A DNA stretch of 64,000 bases from the NCBI RefSeq assembly GCF_001540865.1, contig NC_033621.1, forward strand, positions 310,001 through 374,000, given 5' to 3'. The notes under the pieces were generated by a model. That model was not told the DNA's origin, searched no databases, and worked only from the letters and a program-made list of their open reading frames with translations. Position numbers and translations under genes: made by a program. Shown in pieces: positions 46,401 through 56,520 of this stretch (positions are counted from its first letter, which is position 1; each line of letters starts with the position of its first letter). This DNA comes from Ananas comosus (taxonomy: Eukaryota > Streptophyta > Magnoliopsida > Poales > Bromeliaceae).

Positions 46401-47769
46401 TTTGAGGACCAAAAGCACAATTTAGCATTTTTCCTTTTATTAATTGCTTAATTCATAGCCCCCATTTGGTTTCCTGTAGGTGGCGGGGACGCGTATTAAT
46501 TAGAAAAAATAACTTGAGGTTTCTCTCCTTGCTGTAATTAATGCAGTTATGTTTGTTCGGATAGACCCTTTAGTTGTCCTGACTCAATCTTGCTAACCTA
46601 TATATGGTTACTAATATTTTCTTTGCAAATTTCGGGAAATATAAAGTTAAGAAACATTTCCTTGAAAAACTCGTTTACCAATTTTCTAGCTGATTTAGGG
46701 TCTATTTTGTTCCACGTAAGACTTAAAAAAAAATAATCTTTTGTGCAATAGAATTTTTGGTGAAAAATAAATTTTACAGTTCTTGCCGTATGGTTTGTTG
46801 GAAAATGAAAACAGTTTTCATACTATGCTTGTTTGGTTGGAGTTGAAAGGAAAAGAATTATTTTATATTTATGTTCTATTATTTGGCTAAAACAAAAATA
46901 CGCTTTTTTTTTTTTTGTATATTTTGTAAATAAATTTTATAAATAATAATTAGAATTATATATTTAATGTAAAAACATTGAACATATATCTAATCTAGTA
47001 TGATAANGGCCGATTGAGGTGGAAATAGCGGCGGATCGAAGGGGCGGCTGAGGAAGCTCAGGAAGAAGACAACAATGGCGAGGGGCAAAATGGTCATTTT
47101 ACACACCGTGACATCCCTGTGAATATTTTTCATTTTACAAGGGGGCAAAGTGTAGGTTTTTAAATGTCAGGAGGGAAAAGTGAAAAAGCGGGTTATTACA
47201 GGGGGATTTTCTGTAATTTAGCCTATATATATATATATAGTTGAGCTCGAATGCTATCGGTAGCAAACGAGCTCCGTTGTCACCCATTTGTTTTCGATGA
47301 TGGAGCCTTCAAATCGACGATCGGCACCGTTAAACATGATCTATATCACATGAAGTATCTAGAAATTAAATTTCAAATCTTTTTGACCTAACGATCAAAG
47401 AGTTTCAAAATTTGTAATTTTAATAGTCGATATGAGGCTCTTTCTTGTTTAACGGTGTAAAACTATTCTAATTAATTGATTTTTTGTTAGAAAATTCTTT
47501 AAACTATTTAGAACAAGATCTATACTCTCGATCTTGATTACAAAATTCCTGTCATCACCTTTTAGAGGATATTCATTTTTAGCCGTTTATTTTTACGCCT
47601 ACTTGATGAACAAGGGAACAATATCGAAAAAGTATGAAATTTGATTTCTAGATACTTCAAGTGGTATAAATCATTTTCAACTGTACTGATTATCGATTTG
47701 GAGGCTCCATCATCGAAAATAAATGGGTGGCAACGGAACCCGTTTGCTGCCGATAATATTCCAGCTCAA

Positions 47770-47863
<94 letters not shown>

Positions 47864-50123
47864 TCCGGCTGGGATACTATCGATATCACCAAGGGCTTGG
47901 TGCTATCAAGGTTTTCACCGTTAGATTCAACCCTTTGATTATTTTTACCCGTTAGATCATACTATTCAACCAATCATCCACTCAACTCAAAGGGGCCCAC
48001 ATCATTCTAATCGTACAATTTCCAATCCAATGGCTAAAAAACTAATAGCACCAATAGCTTGGTGCTATTGATAGTATTCCAGTCTAGTTCTATATATATA
48101 TAGAGAGAGAGAGAGAGAGTTAAGTTTCTTTACTTTCAAAAGTATGGAGACCTCTGTATTTGTAAGTTATATGTCTGATTTGATGATCAATTCCATTAGA
48201 CATGATTTATGTTATTAGAACTAGACTGGAATACTATTAATAGCATCAAGCTATTGGTGCTATTAGATTCTTAGTCCTTGGATTGAGAAATGTGCGGTTA
48301 GGATGATGTGGATCCCTGGGTTGAGCGGGTAGTTGGTTGAATAGTATAATCTAACGGGTAAAAAAAATCAAAGAGTTAAATCTATCAGTGGAAAACTCGA
48401 TAGCACCAAGCCCATGGTGCTATCGATAGTATTCCAGCCGGACACTATATATATATATATATATATATATAGCAACAATCATGTGGTTGATGAGGTTTTT
48501 TCACTTTGGTGGTGGGACCACATGAGAACATCCATGGTGGAGTCATGAGCTGCGACTACTGCAGTATTGGTTTTCTCCTTGATTTGAGTAGAAACGAGAA
48601 CTCAACTCTTTTGGAGAATCCATAAAATTACTTTACAGGAAAACTGATTTTATCGTAATCCAAGCTAGTTGGAAACAGTTTTTCACTCCGGAAACAGTTT
48701 TGAAGTGACTTTTACAGCAAACCAAACACCTTAGTAAAAAGGAGGAAAAGAAAAAAAAATTCCTAATTTTCAATGAAACGGATAGAAAGGTTATTTTCCC
48801 TTTTGCTGTTTGGCTGGAAGATGGTACTAATTTTTCTTTCGTCCCAAGGGGTGGTTTGGACCCAGCGTGGCCCAGCCCGGTCCGATCTTGGAAAGGTTCA
48901 TTCCACCCTAGGCCTGCTAATGACCCTACTTGTCCAGAATCCTTAGCCTGCATGTTCAAATGCAATTTTCATGTACTTTTACTCAGCTATTGTAGGCATT
49001 GTTGTAATACGAACCCAACAAACGAAGTTTAATAACAAAGAAAAAAAAAATTACACTTAACAAAGTTAGCTTGCTTAGTAAACTTAGCTAAAAGATTTGC
49101 TTCTTATCAAAAGAATCTGTTTTTTAAAAAAATTGCTGGCTAACTAGATCGTCCTCTTTATATAAATGCGAAAACTTTGTTTCGGTGCTAACAGCCACCG
49201 TGAAAAACCTTCTGTTAAGTTTAACCTTTACAAAAGTATAAGCTTTTTGTTTTACAAAACATGCATTTCGTAAGGTACTTTTTTAGCCTAATGGTAAACT
49301 AGTTGATGTTGTTTTCATTTCACAACAGAAGGTCCGACGAGCAGAAAAGCATCTTTGCAGCGGTATCTGGAGAAAAGGAAAGACAGGTATTGAGGGGTTT
49401 TTTTGTCCCCATAGGAACTAACTTTCTTAGTCAGAATATCATCTTTGCAATTACTAAGCCTCAATAAATTCCACGAAATATGAAGGTTTAAGGGCAAAAG
49501 AATTGTTGGGGGTTCATCTTCTTCTGCCATGGAGATGATTTACTTGGGCCAGAAGATTCAGGATCAGGCATCAAATGAGCAATTGGTTAGGAGCGACACG
49601 AGCTCCCCTAACCACCCGAGACCACCATCAACACCCACTAGGAGCAGCTCGATGGAAAACCAGGCAGGAAAGTTACGCTTCTCGGTTGACCTTAACGATG
49701 ATTGTAAGTAAATATGATCTTTACTGAATTGACTATGTCGATGAGCACATTATGTTCAGATGTTTTCAACCAAATATGTTCATTGCATGCAAACATAAGG
49801 AGAAGTATTCAATTAGCCAAAATAACTCAGCAATCTCCTGATTACACTCGTGTTCTTAATTTCTAATAAATAAATTAAACTCATCTTCCGAAAAATGTTT
49901 TGTGGAGTGTGCTTTATACTAAGTAATTAGTACCTGCCGTGTTAAATGCTTTAGCCATTTCTATCCTTCTCTATCTTTATCCAAGTAGTTCTCCACTGCT
50001 ATAAATCTCAAGCTAGATAAATATTGTAACACAATCCTCTTTTGATTGTTGAGATTTCTTTCTCAGGTACTAAACTCCAAAGTCTTGATTGCATCTCATT
50101 TTTAAACAGGTGGTGGCAATTGA
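42761..50123 (+). CDS. PPD: PEAPOD/TIFY4 transcriptional co-repressor adaptor
   Basis: Nine exons: 42761-42881, 42983-43134, 43232-43419, 43806-43890, 43966-44134, 44337-44411, 49329-49386, 49486-49703, 50110-50123; GT-AG introns, 359 aa. The PPD domain is at residues 16-66 (LTEEDIAQLTREDCRRFLKE, MRRPSWNKSQAIQQVISLKA). A poly-Pro run follows, then the TIFY motif TIFYDG at 165-170 within QMTIFYDGKINVYDGVMPDK, a Jas-like segment SRKASLQRYLEKRKDRFKGK near 268-287, and the typical C-terminus SFSVDLN-like RFSVDLNDDCGGN. PEAPOD proteins act in the nucleus with KIX8/9-NINJA-TOPLESS-type partners to limit meristemoid and leaf growth. Grasses are reported to lack them, so presence here points to another monocot lineage. 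Intron 6 is 4.9 kb and holds a SINE, MITEs and three inverted-repeat elements. The last exon adds only five codons including the stop. Confidence 0.93.
43420..43453. repeat. (CT)n at the start of PEAPOD intron 3
   Basis: CT tract immediately after the donor site. Confidence 0.9.
44880..45410. other. GC-rich island inside PEAPOD intron 6
   Basis: A sharp rise in GC within an AT-rich intron. A 189-codon frame on the minus strand (44875-45444) is low-complexity and matches no family I know. It could be part of an unrecognised element or an internal promoter; nothing further is supported. Confidence 0.35.
45827..46043 (+). mobile_element. SINE copy 8 with a duplicated head
   Basis: Plus-strand copy: AGAGCAAGCGGCAAAGGGCT (A-box region), CCCAAGTTCGAATCCTTG (B box), body, GGTAGCGTGCTGTC tail and CTCTCTCTCAAAAAAAAAAA end. 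A 44-bp segment covering the head and upstream flank is tandemly repeated (45827-45870 and 45871-45914), so the A-box occurs twice. Confidence 0.9.
46106..46426. mobile_element. Mutator-like MITE
   Basis: Inverted ends GGCTAAATTGCACTTTTGGT and GCTAAATTGTGCTTTTGGTC continue into (C)TC(A/G)AACTA. Nine-base flanks ATTTTTCTT (46097-46105) and ATTTTTCCT (46427-46435) look like a target-site duplication, the length expected for Mutator-like elements. No coding capacity is present. Confidence 0.65.
47008..47223. other. fragment of an unidentified element after an N
   Basis: Starts at the N at 47007 with a GC-rich GGCGGATCGAAGGGGCGGCT. It continues with GGCAAAATGGTCATTTT and ends ACAGGGGGATTTTCTGTAAT. 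Such phrases occur in plant MITE or MULE ends, but no matching second end was found. Confidence 0.3.
47240..47772. mobile_element. type B element, copy B5
   Basis: Left end GTTGAGCTCGAATGCTATCG after (TA)n; right end TATTCCAGCTCAAC before (TA)n. The arms share TCGATGATGGAGCCTTCAAA and TCGACGATCGGCACCGTTAA. The right end resembles type A ends (AATATTCCAGC). Confidence 0.85.
47773..47860. repeat. (TA)n passing into (GA)n
   Basis: Compound microsatellite between B5 and A7. Confidence 0.95.
47861..48090. mobile_element. type A element, copy A7
   Basis: Left end GCTGGGATACTATCGATATC, right end GATAGTATTCCAGTCTAGTT. Stem-loops sit at both ends (ATCACCAAG/CTTGGTGCTAT). The middle is in the same direction as A5. 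Confidence 0.85.
48118..48216. mobile_element. half of a type B element
   Basis: GTTAAGTTTCTTTACTTTCA ... GATGATCAATTCCATTAGAC matches the left arm of type B copies such as B2, but stops where A8 begins. The other arm is not present on the far side of A8. Confidence 0.5.
48217..48445. mobile_element. type A element, copy A8
   Basis: Ends ACTAGACTGGAATACTATTA and, read forward, ATCGATAGTATTCCAGCCGG. The right end holds a perfect local stem CGATAGCACCA/TGGTGCTATCG with a 6-base loop. The right flank is (TA)n. Confidence 0.88.
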
Positions 50124-51091
50124 GAACCTAGTTTCCTTTGCTCAAAGAGTTGCTAATCCAAATGTTTCGATGCAAGGATCGAACCTAATCTTTGGAACGG
50201 TCACTTTCTTTTGAGAATTAAGCAGATGCCCTGTAGTCTGTTATCACGACTGTCGTTCCCTTGGACTACAAGAGGAAGGCTATTTTGCATCTGGTCTAAT
50301 GCGGGCGTGTATACCAGGTAAATAAGATTTTAAGAAGAACATCATCAGGCTGAGAATTATGGTATAAGATGGTAAGGCGCGTCTTTAGTCTCTCGAGACA
50401 ATCAATTAGCCAAGAGTTTTAGGTATTCCGTTTTGGGGTCAGATGAACTCTTACGCGGGAATCTGTTGTTGTACAAGGCTCAGGCCTATTTTGCACTTAT
50501 ATGTGTATCAGTAATCTTGATGGTGATGAGGTGAATGTAATTTGAGATTTTTATCTTATTATTCTGAAATTAAATTTGTGCAGCTTTGGACGTATGCTGC
50601 AGATCTTCTCCTTTCAAGTCTATACTGTCTCCAATTGTGAAGTTGATCTTTTCTGCTGCTGATGCAAAAATGCTATTAATTGTGACTTGTGAGCGCATTA
50701 TCATTTTCCTTTTGACAATGCAAACATGCTGATGTGTTCTTAAATGACTCAGAGTGGATTAATGACTTGCTTCAATTATTCAACCTTAGGCAAAAAAAAA
50801 AAAAATAGTTCCTTTGTATTTTCCACTCGCTTCAACAAACTTAATTAATCATGAATTGAATGGGTCCTAGGGGAGAGAGACTGTGTGAGGACGAAGAATA
50901 CAAAATCTATCTATTCCACTCTATACTTATTTATTTATTTATTTATTTATTTTTTATTTATTTTATTTTTTTATAGCATTAAAGGATAGTTAGGAGATCG
51001 CAAGGTGACACGTCTCCTACCAACACTCTCTTCTTCGTAATGAGAAATTATTGCCAACACTAGGTCTATTAGTTTGTCTTATACAGAGAAC
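50124..51091. other. 3' flank of PEAPOD and spacer
   Basis: The first 400-500 bp probably include the 3' untranslated region. A (TTTA)n stretch lies at 50929-50965. No further gene seen. Confidence 0.5.
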
Positions 51092-51220
51092 TTTTTTTTT
51101 TTTTATTTTGAAAGAAAGGTAGCAATAAACTTAGTTGGAAATGTGAATCAATTAGGATTCGAATTTGGATCTCGAATACCAACCATCAAATTCTTTTGCC
51201 ACTTGCAATAGGGATGGTAG
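51092..51220 (-). mobile_element. SINE copy 9 (internally deleted)
   Basis: T run, then GGTAGC joined directly to AATAAACTTAGTTGG, GTGAATCAATTAGGATTCGA and a head ending in GGGATGGTAGG. About 25 bp around the second half of the palindrome are missing. Confidence 0.8.
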
Positions 51221-52215
51221 GCAGAAAACTCATTTTTTAATAGATATAATTTAGATCATTTACAAGGCCTGTGAATAGAATGTTACAAAGCCTATGAATA
51301 GAATGTTACAAGGTAGCAAATAGTCTTAAAAATTAATAATAAAGGATGAGTTATTGTTCCATTTTTGAGAAATAGGATTTAAAACTAATTTTAATTTGAT
51401 AGCCAGGCCTTTTAAATGTCATAAAATACGTCCAACGAATTAGATTTTGGCATTAAATTTTTATCTTCTAGTTTTAGAGATGCCGTGTACAAAATATATT
51501 TATGCATTTGTGTGCAAAACAATTTCTCCACCACTATCCCATCCTTCCATTAATTACTTTTATTAATTTATTTGAATTATTTCAATACGTTTTTTTTCTA
51601 GTTTTTCACATATATTTTTATAAAATAATCTAATTACTAATAGCTCTTTATATTTTTTTCTCTTATACTCGTGATTTTCTTCTATTTTTGTAGCCATGTT
51701 TATTTAATTATTTTAATTACATTATTTCTTATTTTAATATCTATAGTCTTGTAATATAATCTAACTATTATTAATGAGTTCCTACAATATTTTCAAATAT
51801 ATATGGTCAAAAAATGTACTTAATTAAATATCCTTAAAAAAGTTATTTTTATACATATAATTGTTGAATTATGTTCTGATTATTTTAATCATTTAATATC
51901 CATATTATTAGCCATTTGCTTACGCATATATTCATTATTAATTACTTAACCACCGTGATCTCTTATAAAAATCATAATATGCTGCATATATACTCATTTA
52001 AATTATTTTTATTCAAATTAATTATATTAATAACTAAGCTGATAAAGTTTTTAAACCATACAAAAAAAAATCAACTGAATTTTGTTGCTAAAAGATTTTA
52101 TATATATTCTTCGTATCACGCGGGCCCTTCACTGGTTTTGAATTAATTCCAGGGTCCCCAGCTCTTTAATTTCATGATAGACATATCTTATCTCCGTAAA
52201 TTGCATCTGCTGTTC
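51221..52215. other. very AT-rich spacer
   Basis: No gene or recognisable element found. Confidence 0.6.
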
Positions 52216-52228
52216 AACATTTATTATT

Positions 52229-52259
52229 TCTATTCTCTCTCTCAAAAAAAAAAAAAAAA
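52229..52259 (+). mobile_element. tail-only retro-insertion
   Basis: Only TCTATTCTCTCTCTC plus an A run was inserted. It is flanked by identical 13-bp duplications AACATTTATTATT (52216-52228 and 52260-52272). The inserted end matches the CTCTCTC-poly-A end of the SINE/LINE tail. Confidence 0.6.
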
Positions 52260-52529
52260 AACATTTATTATTATTTATATGAAGAAGGATAGATAGCTAG
52301 AATGAATATACTCAGCAAATGTTCACCTATGAAAATTAGCCCCATGTTGGACTTGAATTTTAAGGGATCTAAGCTTTGAATGGGTTGTTACGTGGGGTAA
52401 TTAAATTGCACCATCTTAACCTTTTACGAAAGTACTTAAGTAACCTAGTTAATTTCATGGAACCTGGGATTCTTTTGTATCTTCATAATAAAGTTGCAGT
52501 GACAAAAAAAAACAAAAAAACCATTATTT

Positions 52530-52697
52530 TTATTTTTATTTTTTAGAGATAAGTAGCATGCTACACGTTTCATTTATTTCTTGCTTATTTAATTTACAAA
52601 TAAACTTGGCTACAAATGCGAATCAATTAGGATTCGAACTTGGGATCTCGAATACCAACCGTCAAGTCCTTTGCCACTTGCGCTTCGGACGGTCGAT
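52530..52697 (-). mobile_element. SINE copy 10 (near full length)
   Basis: Minus-strand copy: head GACCGTCCGAAGCGCAAGTG with GGCAAAGGACTTGACGGTTG, B box AAGTTCGAATCCTAATTG and tail GTAGCATGCTACTT. The target-site duplications AAAACCATTATTT lie at 52517-52529 and 52698-52710. A short duplication of TTATTT/GCTTATTTAAT occurs in the body. Confidence 0.9.
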
Positions 52698-52710
52698 AAA
52701 ACCATTATTT

Positions 52711-53061
52711 GTATTGGTAGATTGGAACCACTCACCTATATATCATTGTGACTGGTTCAACTTTTCCTTTTGTGCAATTCTATCAGTGACATCATGCACC
52801 TAATTAAAGAAAACCATTCCAATTGTTGGGATCATGGTTTGAGTTGATACCTCAACTAATAATAAAGGACCAGTACCCCTTTTTGTTGAAACTTGAAATC
52901 AAACTCTGGAGCATTCCAATAACCACTAGTGCATGTATTTAACATAACTCATTTTGTTGCACCTAACCTATATTTGTTAGAGGACACTTTTTAACTAAAA
53001 TGATATCCACTCCTTTGTAATTGCTACTAACTACTTACCAACTCTCCTATTTTATCCATAG
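52711..53061. other. spacer
   Basis: No gene seen other than the exon-like piece that follows. Confidence 0.5.
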
Positions 53062-53160
53062 GCAAGAGACAAAGCATTGCATGAACTAAGGCACTTGTCT
53101 GAACCTGATGCTCACCTCTCAACCACTGCAAGTCAAAACAACTACATTAATTTGGTGTAA
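53062..53160 (+). pseudogene. exon-like orphan fragment (33 codons including stop)
   Basis: After a good acceptor (TTTTATCCATAG|GC) a frame reads ARDKALHELRHLSEPDAHLS then TTASQNNYINLV and a stop at 53158-53160. The composition looks like a terminal exon, with a charged helix and polar tail. No upstream exon of the same gene was found, and I do not recognise the family. It may be the remnant of a deleted gene or a captured exon, or chance. Confidence 0.25.
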
Positions 53161-54075
53161 GAAATTATTAGAAAAATGTTAGCTACTTGTACACTCTGTA
53201 TATAAATATATATATGTGTAAAGTTTTTATTATTTCCATCGAAGAGTTCATGCATTAATTAATCTTTTTGGATTTTTGGAATTTTTAACAAAGGTTAATA
53301 ATACTAATAAAAAAAATAATAGCTCTTGCATGAGTGCGGTGTAAATTAATCTCACTTCTAATTTTAGGGTGTACATATAGAATTGCTCTAATTAGTATTG
53401 AAAAGGATCTATTTTGAAGTGAGTGGTTTTTTCTCTTTTGTCTTTGTTTTGTAACATATTTCTCTATTCTTTTTTGAAGTCAATCGAGACTAGGTACGAA
53501 GCCGGTGAGCCCCATGCGTGCTCTGATCGAATGAATACTTGAAATAAGATGCATCACAAATTAATCAAAACTTGTCATGTCATATGTATATTAGGATAAT
53601 CCTGCATGTTTCTATCTTTTCAACATATAATAACTAATGCGTCCTGGATTGACATTTGGGAATCTACATCATTCGACTGATTATTCGCGTGCATCGCATG
53701 CAACTGTTATATATGCAAGCTTGTAGCAAGCATCACACTAATTAATTAAAGAGTTAGGACCTGCACATATGGCCCATCTCATGCATGTAGAGCCCCTGCA
53801 AAAGCATTGTTTAGGTATAGGTACGTAGTTGAAGACGCTATATATAGTGTTTTGACTCGACAGTATCAATATAGAACTCTTTCCATATATAACAACAACA
53901 ATATATAGAGTAAAGATGGAGCATTTCATTGCTGCTTCTCGTAGCATAACTATTCTAAAAGACGTACTGCATGTACAAACAACCATTTACACATTATTTA
54001 GAAGCAACACATGTGGAACCTAAATACAAGTCTTTTATGCGAACATTAATGTCTCTATCAACTATGTTATGCATG

Positions 54076-54109
<34 letters not shown>

Positions 54110-54305
54110 AGATAGAAGTAAATTAACTGGAACAAGTTTCTTTTACATGGTCGGTCATTCCCCAAGTGGCATTAGGTTGGCTTTGGTGATCTAATGCCAC
54201 AACTGAGGGGAAGGGAAGGTGAAGGGAGGGATTATTTTGAGGGGCTCCAACTCCAAAAGAACAGTTGAGTTCGAGTTGGCCAAATCCCCACCTATAACAC
54301 ACACA

Positions 54306-54346
<41 letters not shown>

Positions 54347-54576
54347 ATTTGCCCTATTCCCCCACATGGCAATGTTGGATGATCCACTGTTTGTAGCCGT
54401 TATCTAAATTTTGTCTCCACTCTCCCTCAAAATCAAACAGCAACTTGAACATGTGGGGGAGGGCCCAACTACTGAACTTGTCAAACCCCCCCCTTACTGA
54501 TAATTAATCATGTTCCCACTCAGTGCCAACGAAAGGTTGTCTCGTACCATTTCTTTATATATATATATATATATAG

Positions 54577-54627
<51 letters not shown>

Positions 54628-55059
54628 ATAGATAGACATTTAATCTAAGGAAAAACGAAAAGAAGAAAATTAAGATAAAAAACCTATTTTATGCTTCTGT
54701 GAAAATTATGTCTAGGGAGAGCTTTAGTAGAATTTGTTTTGACCTGCTGCTTGAAGTAAAAGTTTTGAGGGAAGAACTAATAATACCTTTATCCATCAAT
54801 TTGTTTTAAAGTAATTTTTTATTATCGTATAAATATAGTTGTAATTAACTTGGATTTTTTTTTCTTTTGTTTTAAAACTTATTCCAATTCCTCTATTCAC
54901 AAAAATTAGGTTCCAACAGACCGTCCCTTGCATAGTTGATGGGCAGCTTAACAATTTGTATTTGAGATTCGAAATTTAAAATCTAATTAATTTATATTTT
55001 TAGTTGAGTTTAATTTTTAAAAATGTAATAAAATATACAGCATGCTGTTTTTTTATTAA
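53161..55059. other. spacer with microsatellites
   Basis: (TA)n at about 54083-54108 and 54557-54624; (CT)n at 54308-54342. No gene or recognisable element. Confidence 0.6.
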
Positions 55060-55076
55060 AGAGAAAAATATAAATC

Positions 55077-55378
55077 GGTGGGTTGTTTGGACGGAGCGCA
55101 ATAAGATTGTCTTCAGCGTGGAGACCCCGGATGCTACCCGAGCAATTGGAAGGGTCGTTGCGTTATTGAAGGCATGGACCGAGGCACTAGACCCGTGATC
55201 GCTCTTTAATCTCTCGAGTCGGTGCTCTTGTCTACTTATCTGTACTGGTCTCTTACTGTTTTCTTTTCGCTTTGCCGGTTCCGCTAGGAGGCCTTAGCTG
55301 TCTCCATCATGTACGCTAAATTCATTTTGCTTAATGAATGAAGCAGGTAGCTTGCTACCTCTTTCTCAAAAAAAAAAA
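55077..55378 (+). mobile_element. short 5'-truncated LINE (302 bp)
   Basis: Starts inside the end of ORF2: RWVVWTERNKIVFSVETPDA then TRAIGRVVALLKAWTEALDP and a stop, the usual plant L1 C-terminus. The 3' untranslated region ends GAAGCAGGTAGCTTGCTACC, CTCTTTCTC and poly-A. Perfect 17-bp target-site duplications AGAGAAAAATATAAATC lie at 55060-55076 and 55379-55395. The intact duplication and clean frame suggest a recent insertion. Confidence 0.92.
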
Positions 55379-55577
55379 AGAGAAAAATATAAATCTTTGG
55401 TTACATAAAAAAATATTTTTTCATACCAAACTCGCAATAACGGTATTTAAAGATAGTACATTTTTTTGTAACCATATATAGACGTCAAAAATTTTTACAC
55501 TGGGAGTTGCACAAAAATTTGTACTCTCACGCCAAATGGTACATTTTATTAAAAATTGGGAGACTATATATAAAGAG

Positions 55578-55750
55578 AGAACTAGATTACTATAATATTA
55601 ATAGCACAAGTCATTTGTGCCGATAGGTTTTCTATTTTTATATGAAAAGATGTGTAGTTAGGATAATGATGGTCAAAAAAATAAATTTAACGAAGAAAAA
55701 ATTAATAACACTAAATAGTTGATGCTATCGATAGTATAATAGCCGGACTC
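55578..55750. mobile_element. type A element, copy A9 (shortened)
   Basis: Ends ACTAGATTACTATAATATTA and, read forward, CTATCGATAGTATAATAGCC. The middle is partly deleted. Confidence 0.75.
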
Positions 55751-55759
55751 TTTATAACA

Positions 55760-56221
55760 CTAAATAGAACTTCCGAATCGACGATCCATATCGTTAAACA
55801 TTATCTAGAGCATTTAAAACTTCTAGAAATCAAATTTCATAATTTTTCGACACTATTTACCTAACGATCAAAAGCTCACAAAATTGACAACTTTTAACGG
55901 CCGGTATGAGATACTTGCTAGTTTAACGGTCTAAAAGAATCGGAATAGGTTGAATTTTTGATAGAAAATTCTATTCACTATTTAGATAAAAATCAATAAT
56001 TTCGATCTTAAATTAAAAGATCCGATCATCCATTTTTAGGACGTCGTTCGATTTTGATCATTCATTTTATACCCGCTTGATGAACTTTATTAAATTCATT
56101 TTCTGAAATTTTTAAATACTTTAGATTACATTTAATGGAGTGGATCGTCGATTCAGAAATCCCATCATAAAAAATAACTTATGGATACGAAAGGCCCAAT
56201 ACTCATAAGAGTATAGTAACC

Positions 56222-56227
<6 letters not shown>
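55760..56227. mobile_element. type B element, copy B6 (left end lost)
   Basis: Starts within the left arm at CTTCCGAATCGACGATCC, directly after A9, and ends ATAAGAGTATAGTAACCCTA before (CT)n. It is closest to B2. Confidence 0.8.
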
Positions 56228-56261
<34 letters not shown>

Positions 56262-56291
56262 ATATTATATATAATTATATTATTATATATA
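56228..56291. repeat. (CT)n and (TA)-rich tract
   Basis: Compound microsatellite between B6 and A10. Confidence 0.95.
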
Positions 56292-56520
56292 TCCGACTTG
56301 GAATAACTATTACATAGGCATAAAGCATTTGGTGCTATTAAGTTTTCGGTACTTGGATTAAAAAATATAGGGTTAGAATGATGTGGGTCCCTAGGGTTGA
56401 GTAAGTTGTTAGTTTAATAGTATAATCTAATAGATGAAAATAGTTAAAAAGTTAAATCTAATTGCGAAAAATTTGATAGCACCGTACGGATGGTGTTATC
56501 AATAGTATTCCAGTCGGACT
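56292..56520. mobile_element. type A element, copy A10
   Basis: Ends CCGACTTGGAATAACTATTA and, read forward, ATCAATAGTATTCCAGTCGG. It contains GGTCCCTAGGGTTGAGTAAG. The right flank is (TA)n. Confidence 0.85.
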
